Assembly: GCF_963665245.1 (NCBI RefSeq)
Contig: NZ_OY762267.1
Coordinates: 1,426,001-1,490,000, forward strand
Length of the DNA: 64,000 nt
Origin: an uncultured Paludibaculum sp.
GTDB taxonomy: Bacteria > Acidobacteriota > Terriglobia > Bryobacterales > Bryobacteraceae
Direction of reading: 5' to 3'
Shown here: piece by piece, positions 25,377-33,129 of the stretch
Position numbering within the stretch: the stretch's first letter is position 1
Layout of the letters: each line of letters starts with the position of its first letter
Position numbers and translations under genes: made by a program
The notes under the pieces: model-generated
What the model was told of the DNA's origin: nothing
Database searches by the model: none
The model's input: only the letters and a program-made list of their open reading frames with translations

Positions 25377-27289
25377 TGAAGGTTCTACTCGTTCGCGGTG
25401 AGGCAGCTCGCCTCCTCTCAGTCGTCCTCTGTGCAACGCTGCTGGTCGCCCAATCCGCTACGGCCCAATCGGCAGTGAGAATCGACTCCGCCAATGGCCG
25501 ATTCGGTAGCCTCCTGGATCCCTATAGGACCAGAAGCGTTCCTGCCATCAATCTCGCTAACTCCTCCAGACTCGACTCGCTGGTGCGGGCGGGGAACCTT
25601 TATCTCACGGCCCAGGATGTCGTGGCGCTGGCGATTGAAAACAATATTGACGTGGAAGTGCAGCGCTACGCACCGCTGTTGGCCCGCGAAGTGCTCAAGC
25701 GCGCGGAGGGCGGCGGTGTCCTGAGAGCCGTCGGCCTGGGCGTCGCGCAGGGTCCTCAGAGCGTGAGCTTGCAGGGCGTCAGCCTGACAGGCAGCAGCGC
25801 CGGATCGGCCGGGAGCGGCGTGAGCTCCGGCGGCGGCATTCTTACCCAGTTAGGCCCCTCGATCCCGACGCTCGACCCCACCGTCTCGGCGTTTGCCAAC
25901 TTCTCCCACTCGACTTCTCCACAGAGCAACACCGTGCTGACGGGCACGAACGCCTTCGTCGCCGACACGCGCACGTACCAGGCGGCCTACGCGCAGAACT
26001 GGCTTTTCGGCCTCAGCGCCACGGTGAGCTATTCCAGCCAGTACACGAAGGTGAACAGCCAGTTCTACAGCCTGAATCCGTACACCTCCGGCAGCCTGGA
26101 TCTTCAGTTGACCCAGAACCTGCTGCAGGGCTTCGGATCCGCCGTAAATGGACGCAACATCCGGGTCCAGAAGAACAACCTGAAGGTGACCGACCTGCAG
26201 TTCAAGCTACAGCTCATCACCACAATCTCGGCGGCGTTGAACCTTTATTGGGATCTGGTGAGCTTCCAACAGGATGTACAGGCACGTGAACAGGCAGTGA
26301 AGACGGCACAGCAGTTGTACGACGACAACAAGCGTATGGTTGCTGTCGGCACTCTGGCGGAGATCGAGGTGACGCGGGCGGAGTCGCAACTCTACGCAGC
26401 CAAGCAGGATCTGGTCATCGCCCGCACAAACCTGCTGCAGCAGGAAACCGTGCTGAAGAATGCGTTGAGCCGTTCCGGCGTTGCGAGCGCCGACCTCGCG
26501 TCGGTCCACATCATCGCGCTCGACCGCATCACCGTGCCAGACAAGGACGACTTCGGCGATCTCGAAAGACTGGTGGCCGAGGCCGTGGAAAAACGCCCGG
26601 AGATCCAGCAGAGCCGGTTGAATCTGCAGAGCAACAACCTAAATCTGGTGGGTATCAAGAATTCCCTAAAGCCCACACTGCAGGCTTTCGCCGGTCTGAC
26701 GAACAACGGCTTGACAGGTGATCTCACCACTCTGGGCCTGGCCTCGGGCGGCGCTGGTTCGCCGCTGGTGGGCGGCTATGGCAACCTGCTGGGCCAGATC
26801 GCCCGGCGCAACTATCCCGACTATTCGGCGGGGTTCTCCCTGAACATTCCACTGCGCAACCGGGCGGCGCAATCAGACTACGTCACGAGCCTCATTGAGA
26901 TCCGCCAGAACGAACTGAGTCTGCAGAAGAATCTGAACCAGGTGCGGGTGGATGTGCAGAACGCTATCATCGGCCTGGAACAGGCCCGCGCGCGCTACGA
27001 TGCCGCAAGAACGGCCCGGACGTTGGCCGTCCAGACATTGGAAGCCGATCAGCGTAAGTTCGCTCTCGGCGCCTCAACGCCATTTCAGGTAGTTCAGGAT
27101 CAGCGCGATGTAGCCAACGCGCAAAGCTCCGAGGTGCAGGCGATGGCCAACTATACCCACGCGCAGATTGCATTCGAGCAGTCGCTCGGCCGCACCCTGG
27201 ACGTCAATCACGTTTCGGTGGAGGAGGCCATGCGTGGCAATGGTGGGCCGGCATCCAAGGCGCCGGACGCCGGGCAGGTGAAGCAATGA
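25376..27289 (+). CDS. TolC family outer-membrane efflux protein (first of tandem pair)
   Basis: 637 residues with a signal peptide (LLSVVLCATLLVAQSATAQ). The body shows the two OEP repeats: coiled-coil helices such as LQFKLQLITTISAALNLYWDLVSFQQDVQAREQAVKTAQQLYDDNKR with VGTLAEIEVTRAESQLYAA, and the second-half match LSLQKNLNQVRVDVQNAIIGLEQARARYDAA with FALGASTPFQVVQDQRDVANA. A Gly/Ser-rich insert of about 45 residues sits near 115-165. It is paralogous to the next gene along the full length and overlaps it by 4 bases (ATGA). No membrane-fusion or inner-membrane pump gene is present nearby. Confidence 0.9.
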   Translation: MKVLLVRGEAARLLSVVLCATLLVAQSATAQSAVRIDSANGRFGSLLDPYRTRSVPAINLANSSRLDSLVRAGNLYLTAQDVVALAIENNIDVEVQRYAPLLAREVLKRAEGGGVLRAVGLGVAQGPQSVSLQGVSLTGSSAGSAGSGVSSGGGILTQLGPSIPTLDPTVSAFANFSHSTSPQSNTVLTGTNAFVADTRTYQAAYAQNWLFGLSATVSYSSQYTKVNSQFYSLNPYTSGSLDLQLTQNLLQGFGSAVNGRNIRVQKNNLKVTDLQFKLQLITTISAALNLYWDLVSFQQDVQAREQAVKTAQQLYDDNKRMVAVGTLAEIEVTRAESQLYAAKQDLVIARTNLLQQETVLKNALSRSGVASADLASVHIIALDRITVPDKDDFGDLERLVAEAVEKRPEIQQSRLNLQSNNLNLVGIKNSLKPTLQAFAGLTNNGLTGDLTTLGLASGGAGSPLVGGYGNLLGQIARRNYPDYSAGFSLNIPLRNRAAQSDYVTSLIEIRQNELSLQKNLNQVRVDVQNAIIGLEQARARYDAARTARTLAVQTLEADQRKFALGASTPFQVVQDQRDVANAQSSEVQAMANYTHAQIAFEQSLGRTLDVNHVSVEEAMRGNGGPASKAPDAGQVKQ

Positions 27290-29208
27290 ACGCGCGAGCA
27301 AGCCGTTTGATCTTCACGGCGCGCCGCTACCTGGCCGCGGGGCTCTGTGTCATGTGGCCGGTGACGCCGATGCTGGCGCAGCCGCCCATCGAACCGGCCC
27401 GTTCGACCGCCGCCTGGGGCATCCGGACGTACTCGGCCGCAACCGTGCCGCCCATTCGGACGAAGAACTCAGACCGTTTAGCGAGCATGATGCGCGCTGG
27501 CAAGCTCTATCTCACCGTGCAGGACGCCATCGCGCTGGCATTGGAAAACAGCATTGACATCGAAGTCGCCCGGTATGGTCCGTTGACGGCACAGTGGCAG
27601 TTGACCCGCGCGGAAGCCGGCGGCAGTCTGCCCGGCGTCCCCAGCGGCGCTTCCCAGGCGCAGTCCGTCGCCAGCGGTCAGGGCGTCCTGGGCAGCCAGG
27701 CGGCCGCCGGGGTCAGCAGCGGCAACAACGGCACCACCAACCGCGCCGGCGGGAATGCCACCATCACCCAGGTGGGTCCCGTCACGCAGAACCTGGACCC
27801 CACCATCAAAGCCGCGATCACCTTCAGCCATCGCAGCCTGCCGCAGCCGAACAACATCCAGAGCGTGACACCCATCCTGGTGCAGGACCAGCGCGTCTAC
27901 ACCTCCTCCATCCAGCAGGGCCTGTTGAGCGGCGGTAGTGTCACGTTGAGCTACAACAGCAATTACCTCAGCGAGAATTCGCCCAGCAACGTGCTGAATC
28001 CATCCGTCGCGCCACGCATGACCCTGCAGTTCCAGCACAACCTGCTGCGCGGCTTCGGTCTGGCCGTGAACTCCCGCACAATCACGGTCTCGCGTAACAG
28101 CCTCAAGAACTCCGGCCTGTCGTTCCGGAATCAGGTCACCAGCACGGTGGTGCGTGTGCTCAACGCCTACTATGCGCTGGTTGCCGACCACGAGAGTCTG
28201 AAATCGAAACAGTCCGCTCTGGAGGTGGCCGACCGTCTGCTGACCGAGGGCAAGCGGAAGGTGGAAGTGGGCACCCTGGCCGAAGGAGACATGATCGCCG
28301 TCGAGTCGCAGGCCGCCACGGCGCGGCTGGATCTCGTGAATGCGCAGACCGCCCTGCGCCAGCAGGAACTGCAGTTGAAGAATCTCCTCAGCCGCAACGG
28401 CATCAGCGATCCCCTGTTGGCCGCCGCGCAGATCATCCCCGTGGACCGTCTCGCGATTCCCGATCAGGAGCCCTTGCCGCCGCTACAGCAACTGGTGGAG
28501 AAGGCCGTGGCGCAGCGCCCCGATATCGCCTTGCAGAAGGCGAATCTCACCAATTCCGAGATCTCCGCACTGGGCACGAAGAACGGAGTCCTGCCCTCCC
28601 TCCAGGTCTTCGGCAGCACCACGAATGCCGGCTTGGCTGGCACGGGCCGCACCGTCTCAGGCAGCGCGCCGGCCGATCCCTATTTCGTAGGCGGCCTGGG
28701 CACGGCCATGGGCCAGGTGTTCCGCCGCAATTTCCCGTCGCAGAGCATCGGCGCCTTTGTCCAGCTTTCCGTGTACAACCGGCAGGCCCAGGCCGACTCC
28801 AACATCGGCAACCTGCAGTTGCGGCAGAGCGAACTGGCGCTACAGAAGGACCTGAAGCAGCTTCAGGTGGACATCATGAACGCCATCGTCGCGCTGGAAC
28901 AGTCGAAGGCGCGCTACGAAGCCGCGGTCAAGAGCCGCACGCTGGCCGAGGAACTCCTCCAGGGCGAGCAGCGCAAGTTCGAACTCGGCGCCTCGACGCC
29001 CACGGACATCATCCGCCAACAGCGCGACCTCACCACCGCGCAGGCGTCCGAGGTCTCGACGCTCGTGAACTACACGAACGCCCGGATCCTGCTCGATCAG
29101 ACCATCGGTTCTGTGCTCGAGACCAATCACGTGGAACTGTCCGAGGTGACCGCCGGAAAGATAGCGGCGGCTCCCTCAGTACCGCCTGTCTCGTCTGAAC
29201 AGAAGTGA
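27286..29208 (+). CDS. TolC family outer-membrane efflux protein (second of tandem pair)
   Basis: 640 residues, starting in an ATGA overlap with the first paralogue. It shares clear collinear blocks with it: DRLASMMRAGKLYLTVQDAIALALENSIDIEVARY near the N-terminus, QHNLLRGFGLAVNSRTITVSRN, VGTLAEGDMIAVESQAA, and FELGASTPTDIIRQQRDLTTAQASE near the C-terminus. A Gly/Asn/Thr-rich insert occupies about 110-165. A Pro-rich signal region is at the N-terminus. A trimeric channel formed by one or both paralogues is expected; a mixed trimer is possible but is inference. The gene ends 43 bases before the convergent phosphoesterase gene. Confidence 0.9.
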   Translation: MNARASRLIFTARRYLAAGLCVMWPVTPMLAQPPIEPARSTAAWGIRTYSAATVPPIRTKNSDRLASMMRAGKLYLTVQDAIALALENSIDIEVARYGPLTAQWQLTRAEAGGSLPGVPSGASQAQSVASGQGVLGSQAAAGVSSGNNGTTNRAGGNATITQVGPVTQNLDPTIKAAITFSHRSLPQPNNIQSVTPILVQDQRVYTSSIQQGLLSGGSVTLSYNSNYLSENSPSNVLNPSVAPRMTLQFQHNLLRGFGLAVNSRTITVSRNSLKNSGLSFRNQVTSTVVRVLNAYYALVADHESLKSKQSALEVADRLLTEGKRKVEVGTLAEGDMIAVESQAATARLDLVNAQTALRQQELQLKNLLSRNGISDPLLAAAQIIPVDRLAIPDQEPLPPLQQLVEKAVAQRPDIALQKANLTNSEISALGTKNGVLPSLQVFGSTTNAGLAGTGRTVSGSAPADPYFVGGLGTAMGQVFRRNFPSQSIGAFVQLSVYNRQAQADSNIGNLQLRQSELALQKDLKQLQVDIMNAIVALEQSKARYEAAVKSRTLAEELLQGEQRKFELGASTPTDIIRQQRDLTTAQASEVSTLVNYTNARILLDQTIGSVLETNHVELSEVTAGKIAAAPSVPPVSSEQK

Positions 29209-29251
29209 TCTGAGCCGGGAAAACACCCACCGTCCGGGCAAACCGCCAGGG

Positions 29252-31732
29252 CTACTTCGCCGGGGCCGAGCCGCCGGTCCGGCTCTGGAACCAGTAACGG
29301 TGCACAGGCAGCGGCATCTGTGAATCCGCGCCCATCACGCTCTTCCAGATAATCTCGTTCAGGGCGAACATCGGGGCTTCATCCACCTCGTCGAGATTCA
29401 TCTTCATCGACTCCTTGGCTCCCCAGGCCAGCGCCGTGTTGCGCTCATTCACGTCGATGCGAGGCGCCACGGCCGTGTACGCAGTGAGGTCCGTGGTCTC
29501 GCGGAACGAGTTGTACATCGGCAGCGCCGCCGCGTCGTACTGCGTCATCGGCGGCAACCCCAACAGGAGTTCCATGGTCCTCAGCATGGCTGAGGTGGTG
29601 TAGAGCGTGGAGTCCACGAAATTGCGCTTCGTGTAGGGGCTCACAACGAGGCCCACCGTCCTCCGCGCATCCACGTGATCCGGGCCATTCTGGGCATCGT
29701 CCTCGATGATGAAGAGCGCCGTCTCGGGCCAATAAGGGCTCTTCGTCAATCGCTCGACCAACTGGCCCACCGCCCAGTCCGCATTGGCCACCATGGCCCT
29801 GGGCGTGTATCCGCCCGGCCTGGTCCCCGCCGTGTGGTCCTCCGGCAGGCTCATCACCACGAAGTTCGGCAGCCGCTGGTTGGGACTCTTCGACGAGAAG
29901 TTCTTCTCGAACTCATCCAACTCCGCGAAGAAGGCGTGAACGTTGTCCGTGTCCCGCATTCCAGGCAGTTTGAACTTCGGCGCGACGTGGCCCAACAACC
30001 CTCCCACGCCCGGGGCCGCGTCCATCGTCGTGCCGTCGCTCGCCCGGCTGGCATATTCGCCATAGCTGCGGTAGGTCAGGCCCTTTCTGGCCGCCAGATC
30101 CCACAAGTGGCCGGCCGACGGGACATACGCGTTCGCCCTGGTCGTTTTGCTGTGGCCTCCGTACTGAGCCGGCCACATCTTCTCGTTGTAGTCGGTGGCG
30201 ATCGCCGAATTCGACCAGGAGTGGCCATCGACGCTGACCTCCCCATCGCAGTAGAGATTGTCCAGCAACACCCACTGCTCGGCGATCGCATGATGGTTCG
30301 GCGTCACCTTCTCCCCGAAGATTGCCAGGCGCGGATCGCCCTGCCCCTTGGCAATATCGCCGAACAGTTGGTCGTAGGTCCGGTTCTCCTTGATCACGTA
30401 GATCACGTGCTTAATGGGTGAACCCGCGCCCACCTGCTGCGGAACGATGCTGGGCTCCTGGGGCGGACGGGCCATCGTCAGGTAGTCGTCCTTGTAGGGG
30501 ATGTTGTCGTACACCTGCTTCGTCCAACCTTTGATCTCGGTCCTGAGATTCTTCACTGAGACAATGTTGACCGTGCCGCGCTGGATGTCCCTCACGCTCT
30601 CCTTCGACGTGGCGCCATGCAACAGCGGGCTGGTCGGCCCCATCGGGTTGGCGTGCGGCTCCAGGCCTTTGCTGTTCCCCACATAGAGCTCCAGCTTCGA
30701 GTTCAACAGCAGGGCGCTGGGATACCAGCCTGAGGGCAGAAAACCCAGCACATGGCTCTCACCAGCCTCCCGGACGTTCACTACCGCAATGCAGTTGTTG
30801 TCCGCATTCGCCACGAACAGCATGTTGTTCTTCCGGTCCAGCGCCAGGCCGTTGGGCGTCGAACCCAATGGGGCGCGAGCGGTCGGCCCGACGTTGATCG
30901 TCTCAATCGGCTGCCGCTTCGCCGTGTCGATCACCGTAACCGTGTTCTCGTTGCCGTTGGAGACGTAGAGACGGCCATCGGCCCCGAGTTCCATGTCGTT
31001 CGGGTTGTGGCCGGTGGGAATCGTACTGATGACTTTGCCCTTCGCCACGTCGATCACTGAGATGCAGTCGCTGCTCCAGTTGCTCACGTAGAGCAGCGTA
31101 CCCGCCTCGTTGAACTGCAGATCATAGGGGCTCACGTCGACCGGAATCGTCTGCACTACCTTGCCCGTCGCCGTGTCAAAGACGCTCACATGCCCAGGCA
31201 TTGGATCGGCGCCACGGTTCGCCGCGTACAACAGGTTCTTCGCCGGATGCATCGCGAGGCCGGTCCAGTAGACCTCACCAGCCGGCAGAGTATCCCGCCA
31301 CTCCATGCGCGGTTGATCGCTCAGCCGGCCGTTCGCGTAGTCGAACACGTAGATCGGAGCCACATCGGCGGTGTGCTTCGGTCCACTGGCGTTGCCGCCC
31401 GAAACGTACAGCCGCGAACCGTCTCGCGACCAGGCCAGTCCCAGCCACGCCGAGTGTAGCCTGATTCTCTGCACAGGTTCCTGCGTCGCCGCATCGATCA
31501 CCAACAGCCCATGGGGATTGAACCCGCCATGCTGAGCGATGATGGTGCGTTCGTCCCGGCTCTGCGTGAGATTGAGAATCAGGTCTTCCGTCGGAATCGC
31601 CTTCCCAATCGGGGTGATCCGCCAGCCATTGGGAAGCGAGTAGCCGCCGGGAATCGTGTGGGGCGGCTGAGCGAAGAGCAGCGCGCCCAGGTACCAGAAG
31701 GCGATGGTTCGGCACAATCCTAGCCTGATCAT
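29252..31732 (-). CDS. YncE-like beta-propeller fused to phosphoesterase (phospholipase C/acid phosphatase type)
   Basis: 826 residues with a signal peptide (TIAFWYLGALLFAQ). Residues about 45-390 form a YncE/NHL-type propeller with repeats such as GKVVQTIPVDVSPYDLQF, GKVISTIPTGHNPNDMEL and RQPIETINVG. From about 430 there is a phosphoesterase (PF04185-like) domain: VIYVIKENRTYDQLFGD, the metal-ligand-like N/D/H residues in YCDGEVSVDGHSWS, and the terminal metal site FIIEDDAQNGPDHVDARR. Such fusions occur in Acidobacteria and are annotated bifunctional YncE/alkaline phosphatase; activity on phosphoesters is inferred. It is divergent from the CigR-like gene over a gap with an 18-base inverted repeat. 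Confidence 0.9.
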   Translation of the reverse strand: MIRLGLCRTIAFWYLGALLFAQPPHTIPGGYSLPNGWRITPIGKAIPTEDLILNLTQSRDERTIIAQHGGFNPHGLLVIDAATQEPVQRIRLHSAWLGLAWSRDGSRLYVSGGNASGPKHTADVAPIYVFDYANGRLSDQPRMEWRDTLPAGEVYWTGLAMHPAKNLLYAANRGADPMPGHVSVFDTATGKVVQTIPVDVSPYDLQFNEAGTLLYVSNWSSDCISVIDVAKGKVISTIPTGHNPNDMELGADGRLYVSNGNENTVTVIDTAKRQPIETINVGPTARAPLGSTPNGLALDRKNNMLFVANADNNCIAVVNVREAGESHVLGFLPSGWYPSALLLNSKLELYVGNSKGLEPHANPMGPTSPLLHGATSKESVRDIQRGTVNIVSVKNLRTEIKGWTKQVYDNIPYKDDYLTMARPPQEPSIVPQQVGAGSPIKHVIYVIKENRTYDQLFGDIAKGQGDPRLAIFGEKVTPNHHAIAEQWVLLDNLYCDGEVSVDGHSWSNSAIATDYNEKMWPAQYGGHSKTTRANAYVPSAGHLWDLAARKGLTYRSYGEYASRASDGTTMDAAPGVGGLLGHVAPKFKLPGMRDTDNVHAFFAELDEFEKNFSSKSPNQRLPNFVVMSLPEDHTAGTRPGGYTPRAMVANADWAVGQLVERLTKSPYWPETALFIIEDDAQNGPDHVDARRTVGLVVSPYTKRNFVDSTLYTTSAMLRTMELLLGLPPMTQYDAAALPMYNSFRETTDLTAYTAVAPRIDVNERNTALAWGAKESMKMNLDEVDEAPMFALNEIIWKSVMGADSQMPLPVHRYWFQSRTGGSAPAK

Positions 31733-31801
31733 TCTGAGAGCCTATCAGAGCTATGTGAAGGCCGTATGAAGGCCGGCGGCCGACGTGCGTGTTGCTGTGG
31801 T

Positions 31802-31819
31802 CTGTAGTGACCACTACAG
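31802..31819. promoter_or_regulatory. 18-base inverted repeat in divergent promoter
   Basis: CTGTAGTG and CACTACAG are perfect inverted arms around a 2-base centre (AC). The site lies 70 bases before the phosphoesterase start and 48 bases before the CigR-like start. Its TGTAG...CTACA outline resembles the PadR-linked operators near 50.8 kb, but with 6 rather than 5 central bases. Confidence 0.6.
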
Positions 31820-31866
31820 CGCACCTGCTCGGGTTCTGGGATACTTTCGCAAGGAGGGCTCGTGAC

Positions 31867-32295
31867 ATGGATAGACGGAATCTCCTGGCTGTACTTTGTG
31901 GGGTTTGTCCGCTTTCGGCCCTGCATCTCCTGTCCGGAGGTCAAGGCAAAGGTAAGGGCAAGGGCCACGGCAACAAACACGATGCAGACGACAGGAAAGG
32001 CGGCCCCGAAGTCCGTTACTTCCGGCAGGAAGACTATGCCGTGGTCCAGCGCTATTACGCCGGCCCCCGCGATCTACCACCCGGTCTTCGGAAGAAGTAC
32101 TACCGGACAGGGGAATTGCCCCCGGGTTGGCAGAAGAAGATGAGACCCTTTCCGCCGGAATTGGTACGCGTACTGCCCCCGCCTCCTCCCAACTGTGAGC
32201 GCGGCTACATTGATGGCGTCGCTGTCGTGTACAACCGCACGACGCGCATCATCGTCGATACCATTGATCTGGTCGCCGCTATTTCGGGACATTGA
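31867..32295 (+). CDS. CigR/RcnB-like small secreted protein
   Basis: 142 residues from ATG 31867, with AAGGAGG about 10 bases upstream; codons further 5' lie in the operator region. A hydrophobic N-terminus (LLAVLCGVCPLSALHLLSG) is followed by a Lys/Gly/His-rich stretch (KGKGKGHGNKHD), then the family pattern DLPPGLRKKYYRTGELPPGWQKK and a Pro-rich turn, ending in GYIDGVAVVYNRTTRIIVDTIDLV. This matches the CigR/RcnB group of small periplasmic proteins. RcnB affects nickel/cobalt homeostasis and CigR is a virulence-linked membrane protein; the function here is unknown. The His/Lys-rich run could bind metals or polyanions. Confidence 0.75.
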   Translation: MDRRNLLAVLCGVCPLSALHLLSGGQGKGKGKGHGNKHDADDRKGGPEVRYFRQEDYAVVQRYYAGPRDLPPGLRKKYYRTGELPPGWQKKMRPFPPELVRVLPPPPPNCERGYIDGVAVVYNRTTRIIVDTIDLVAAISGH

Positions 32296-32458
32296 CGCGA
32301 CGGAAGTGGGCACCGGAGCCCAATTTCCAGCGGAAGTGGTAGGCGATGCATCCGCCCAGGCTCATCCGGATCGCCGGTCCTTCGCAAACCGTGGGCTTCA
32401 ATTCCTGGCGGAATCTCCCGTCGCGGTTCGCGGCACGACGAAACTAACTGCGCATTCT

Positions 32459-33010
32459 TTACGTATTTGTCATTTTCCGCGGAGACACACCCTGGGCGGG
32501 CCGCCTTTGGTCGTGCAATGCGCGTCCTGACGAAACGCGCCGCTCGTCATCGTCTTGGACAAGCACACTCCCGGCCGGCTTGAGGTTCGGGCCCAGTGAC
32601 TTGACCAATCGCTGGCACTGGCGGATACCGAGGACCACCCCAAGTTCCTTCTTTACGAACTCCGACAGCACCTTCCCATCCCAGGCACCAACGGATCGCC
32701 CCGAGCTATGCGGCGGCCTCCGGAGGGCGCGTCCAATCAACTTCATCTGGTCGTCAGTCAGACGTGGCGGGCGGCCAGGGCGTGAGCCATCCCGCAGCCC
32801 GGCCAGGCCATTCCGCTCGAAATTCCGTACCCAATACTCGACGGCGCGCGGAGAATCGCCCAGAATGGCGGCCGCCTGTCGGCAACTCATCCCTTCCGCT
32901 ACCAGCAGGACGCCATGCAAACGGTGGTCGTAGCGGGACTCCTTGGAACGTCGAATCTCGTCCTGTAGGGCAGCGGTAATTGTCTCGGCGCCGGCCGCGG
33001 GCAACGTCAT
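32459..33010 (-). CDS. orphan HTH protein related to IS630-type transposase N-terminus
   Basis: 183 residues. Two helix-turn-helix units are recognisable: HGVLLVAEGMSCRQAAAILG / SPRAVEYWVRNFERNGLAGL, then the winged portion RPPRLTDDQMKLIGRAL with WDGKVLSEFVKKELGVVLGIRQCQRLVKSLG. This is the N-terminal half of IS630/Tc1-type transposases. The DDE catalytic half is absent, and the last 45 residues are Arg/Asp-rich with no family character. The flanking DNA shows no DDE remnant on either strand and no convincing terminal repeats. It may be a domesticated or standalone HTH, as found in many Acidobacteria, or a decayed transposase. Confidence 0.65.
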   Translation of the reverse strand: MTLPAAGAETITAALQDEIRRSKESRYDHRLHGVLLVAEGMSCRQAAAILGDSPRAVEYWVRNFERNGLAGLRDGSRPGRPPRLTDDQMKLIGRALRRPPHSSGRSVGAWDGKVLSEFVKKELGVVLGIRQCQRLVKSLGPNLKPAGSVLVQDDDERRVSSGRALHDQRRPAQGVSPRKMTNT

Positions 33011-33059
33011 GCCAACATGAAATCACAGTTCCCTTTAGTGCGCAATTTATTGCAACATT

Positions 33060-33078
33060 ACGTTTCCTAAAGAAACGT
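33060..33078. promoter_or_regulatory. inverted repeat upstream of the DUF3857 operon
   Basis: ACGTTTC and GAAACGT are perfect 7-base arms around CTAAA. The site lies in the 119-base gap between the divergent HTH gene and ATG 33130. A weaker TGAGAT/ATCTCA pair follows near 33090-33110. Either could be an operator. Confidence 0.4.
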
Positions 33079-33129
33079 TGTGACCTTGAGATCGGATACA
33101 GTAATCTCAGCAGATACTGCAGAGGTCTT

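Noticed and set aside
32446..33047. Imperfect 9-base inverted repeat (AACTGCGCA / TGCGCAATT) flanking the orphan HTH gene
   Set aside because: The shared core TGCGCA is itself palindromic, so the match is partly trivial; no target-site duplication seen.
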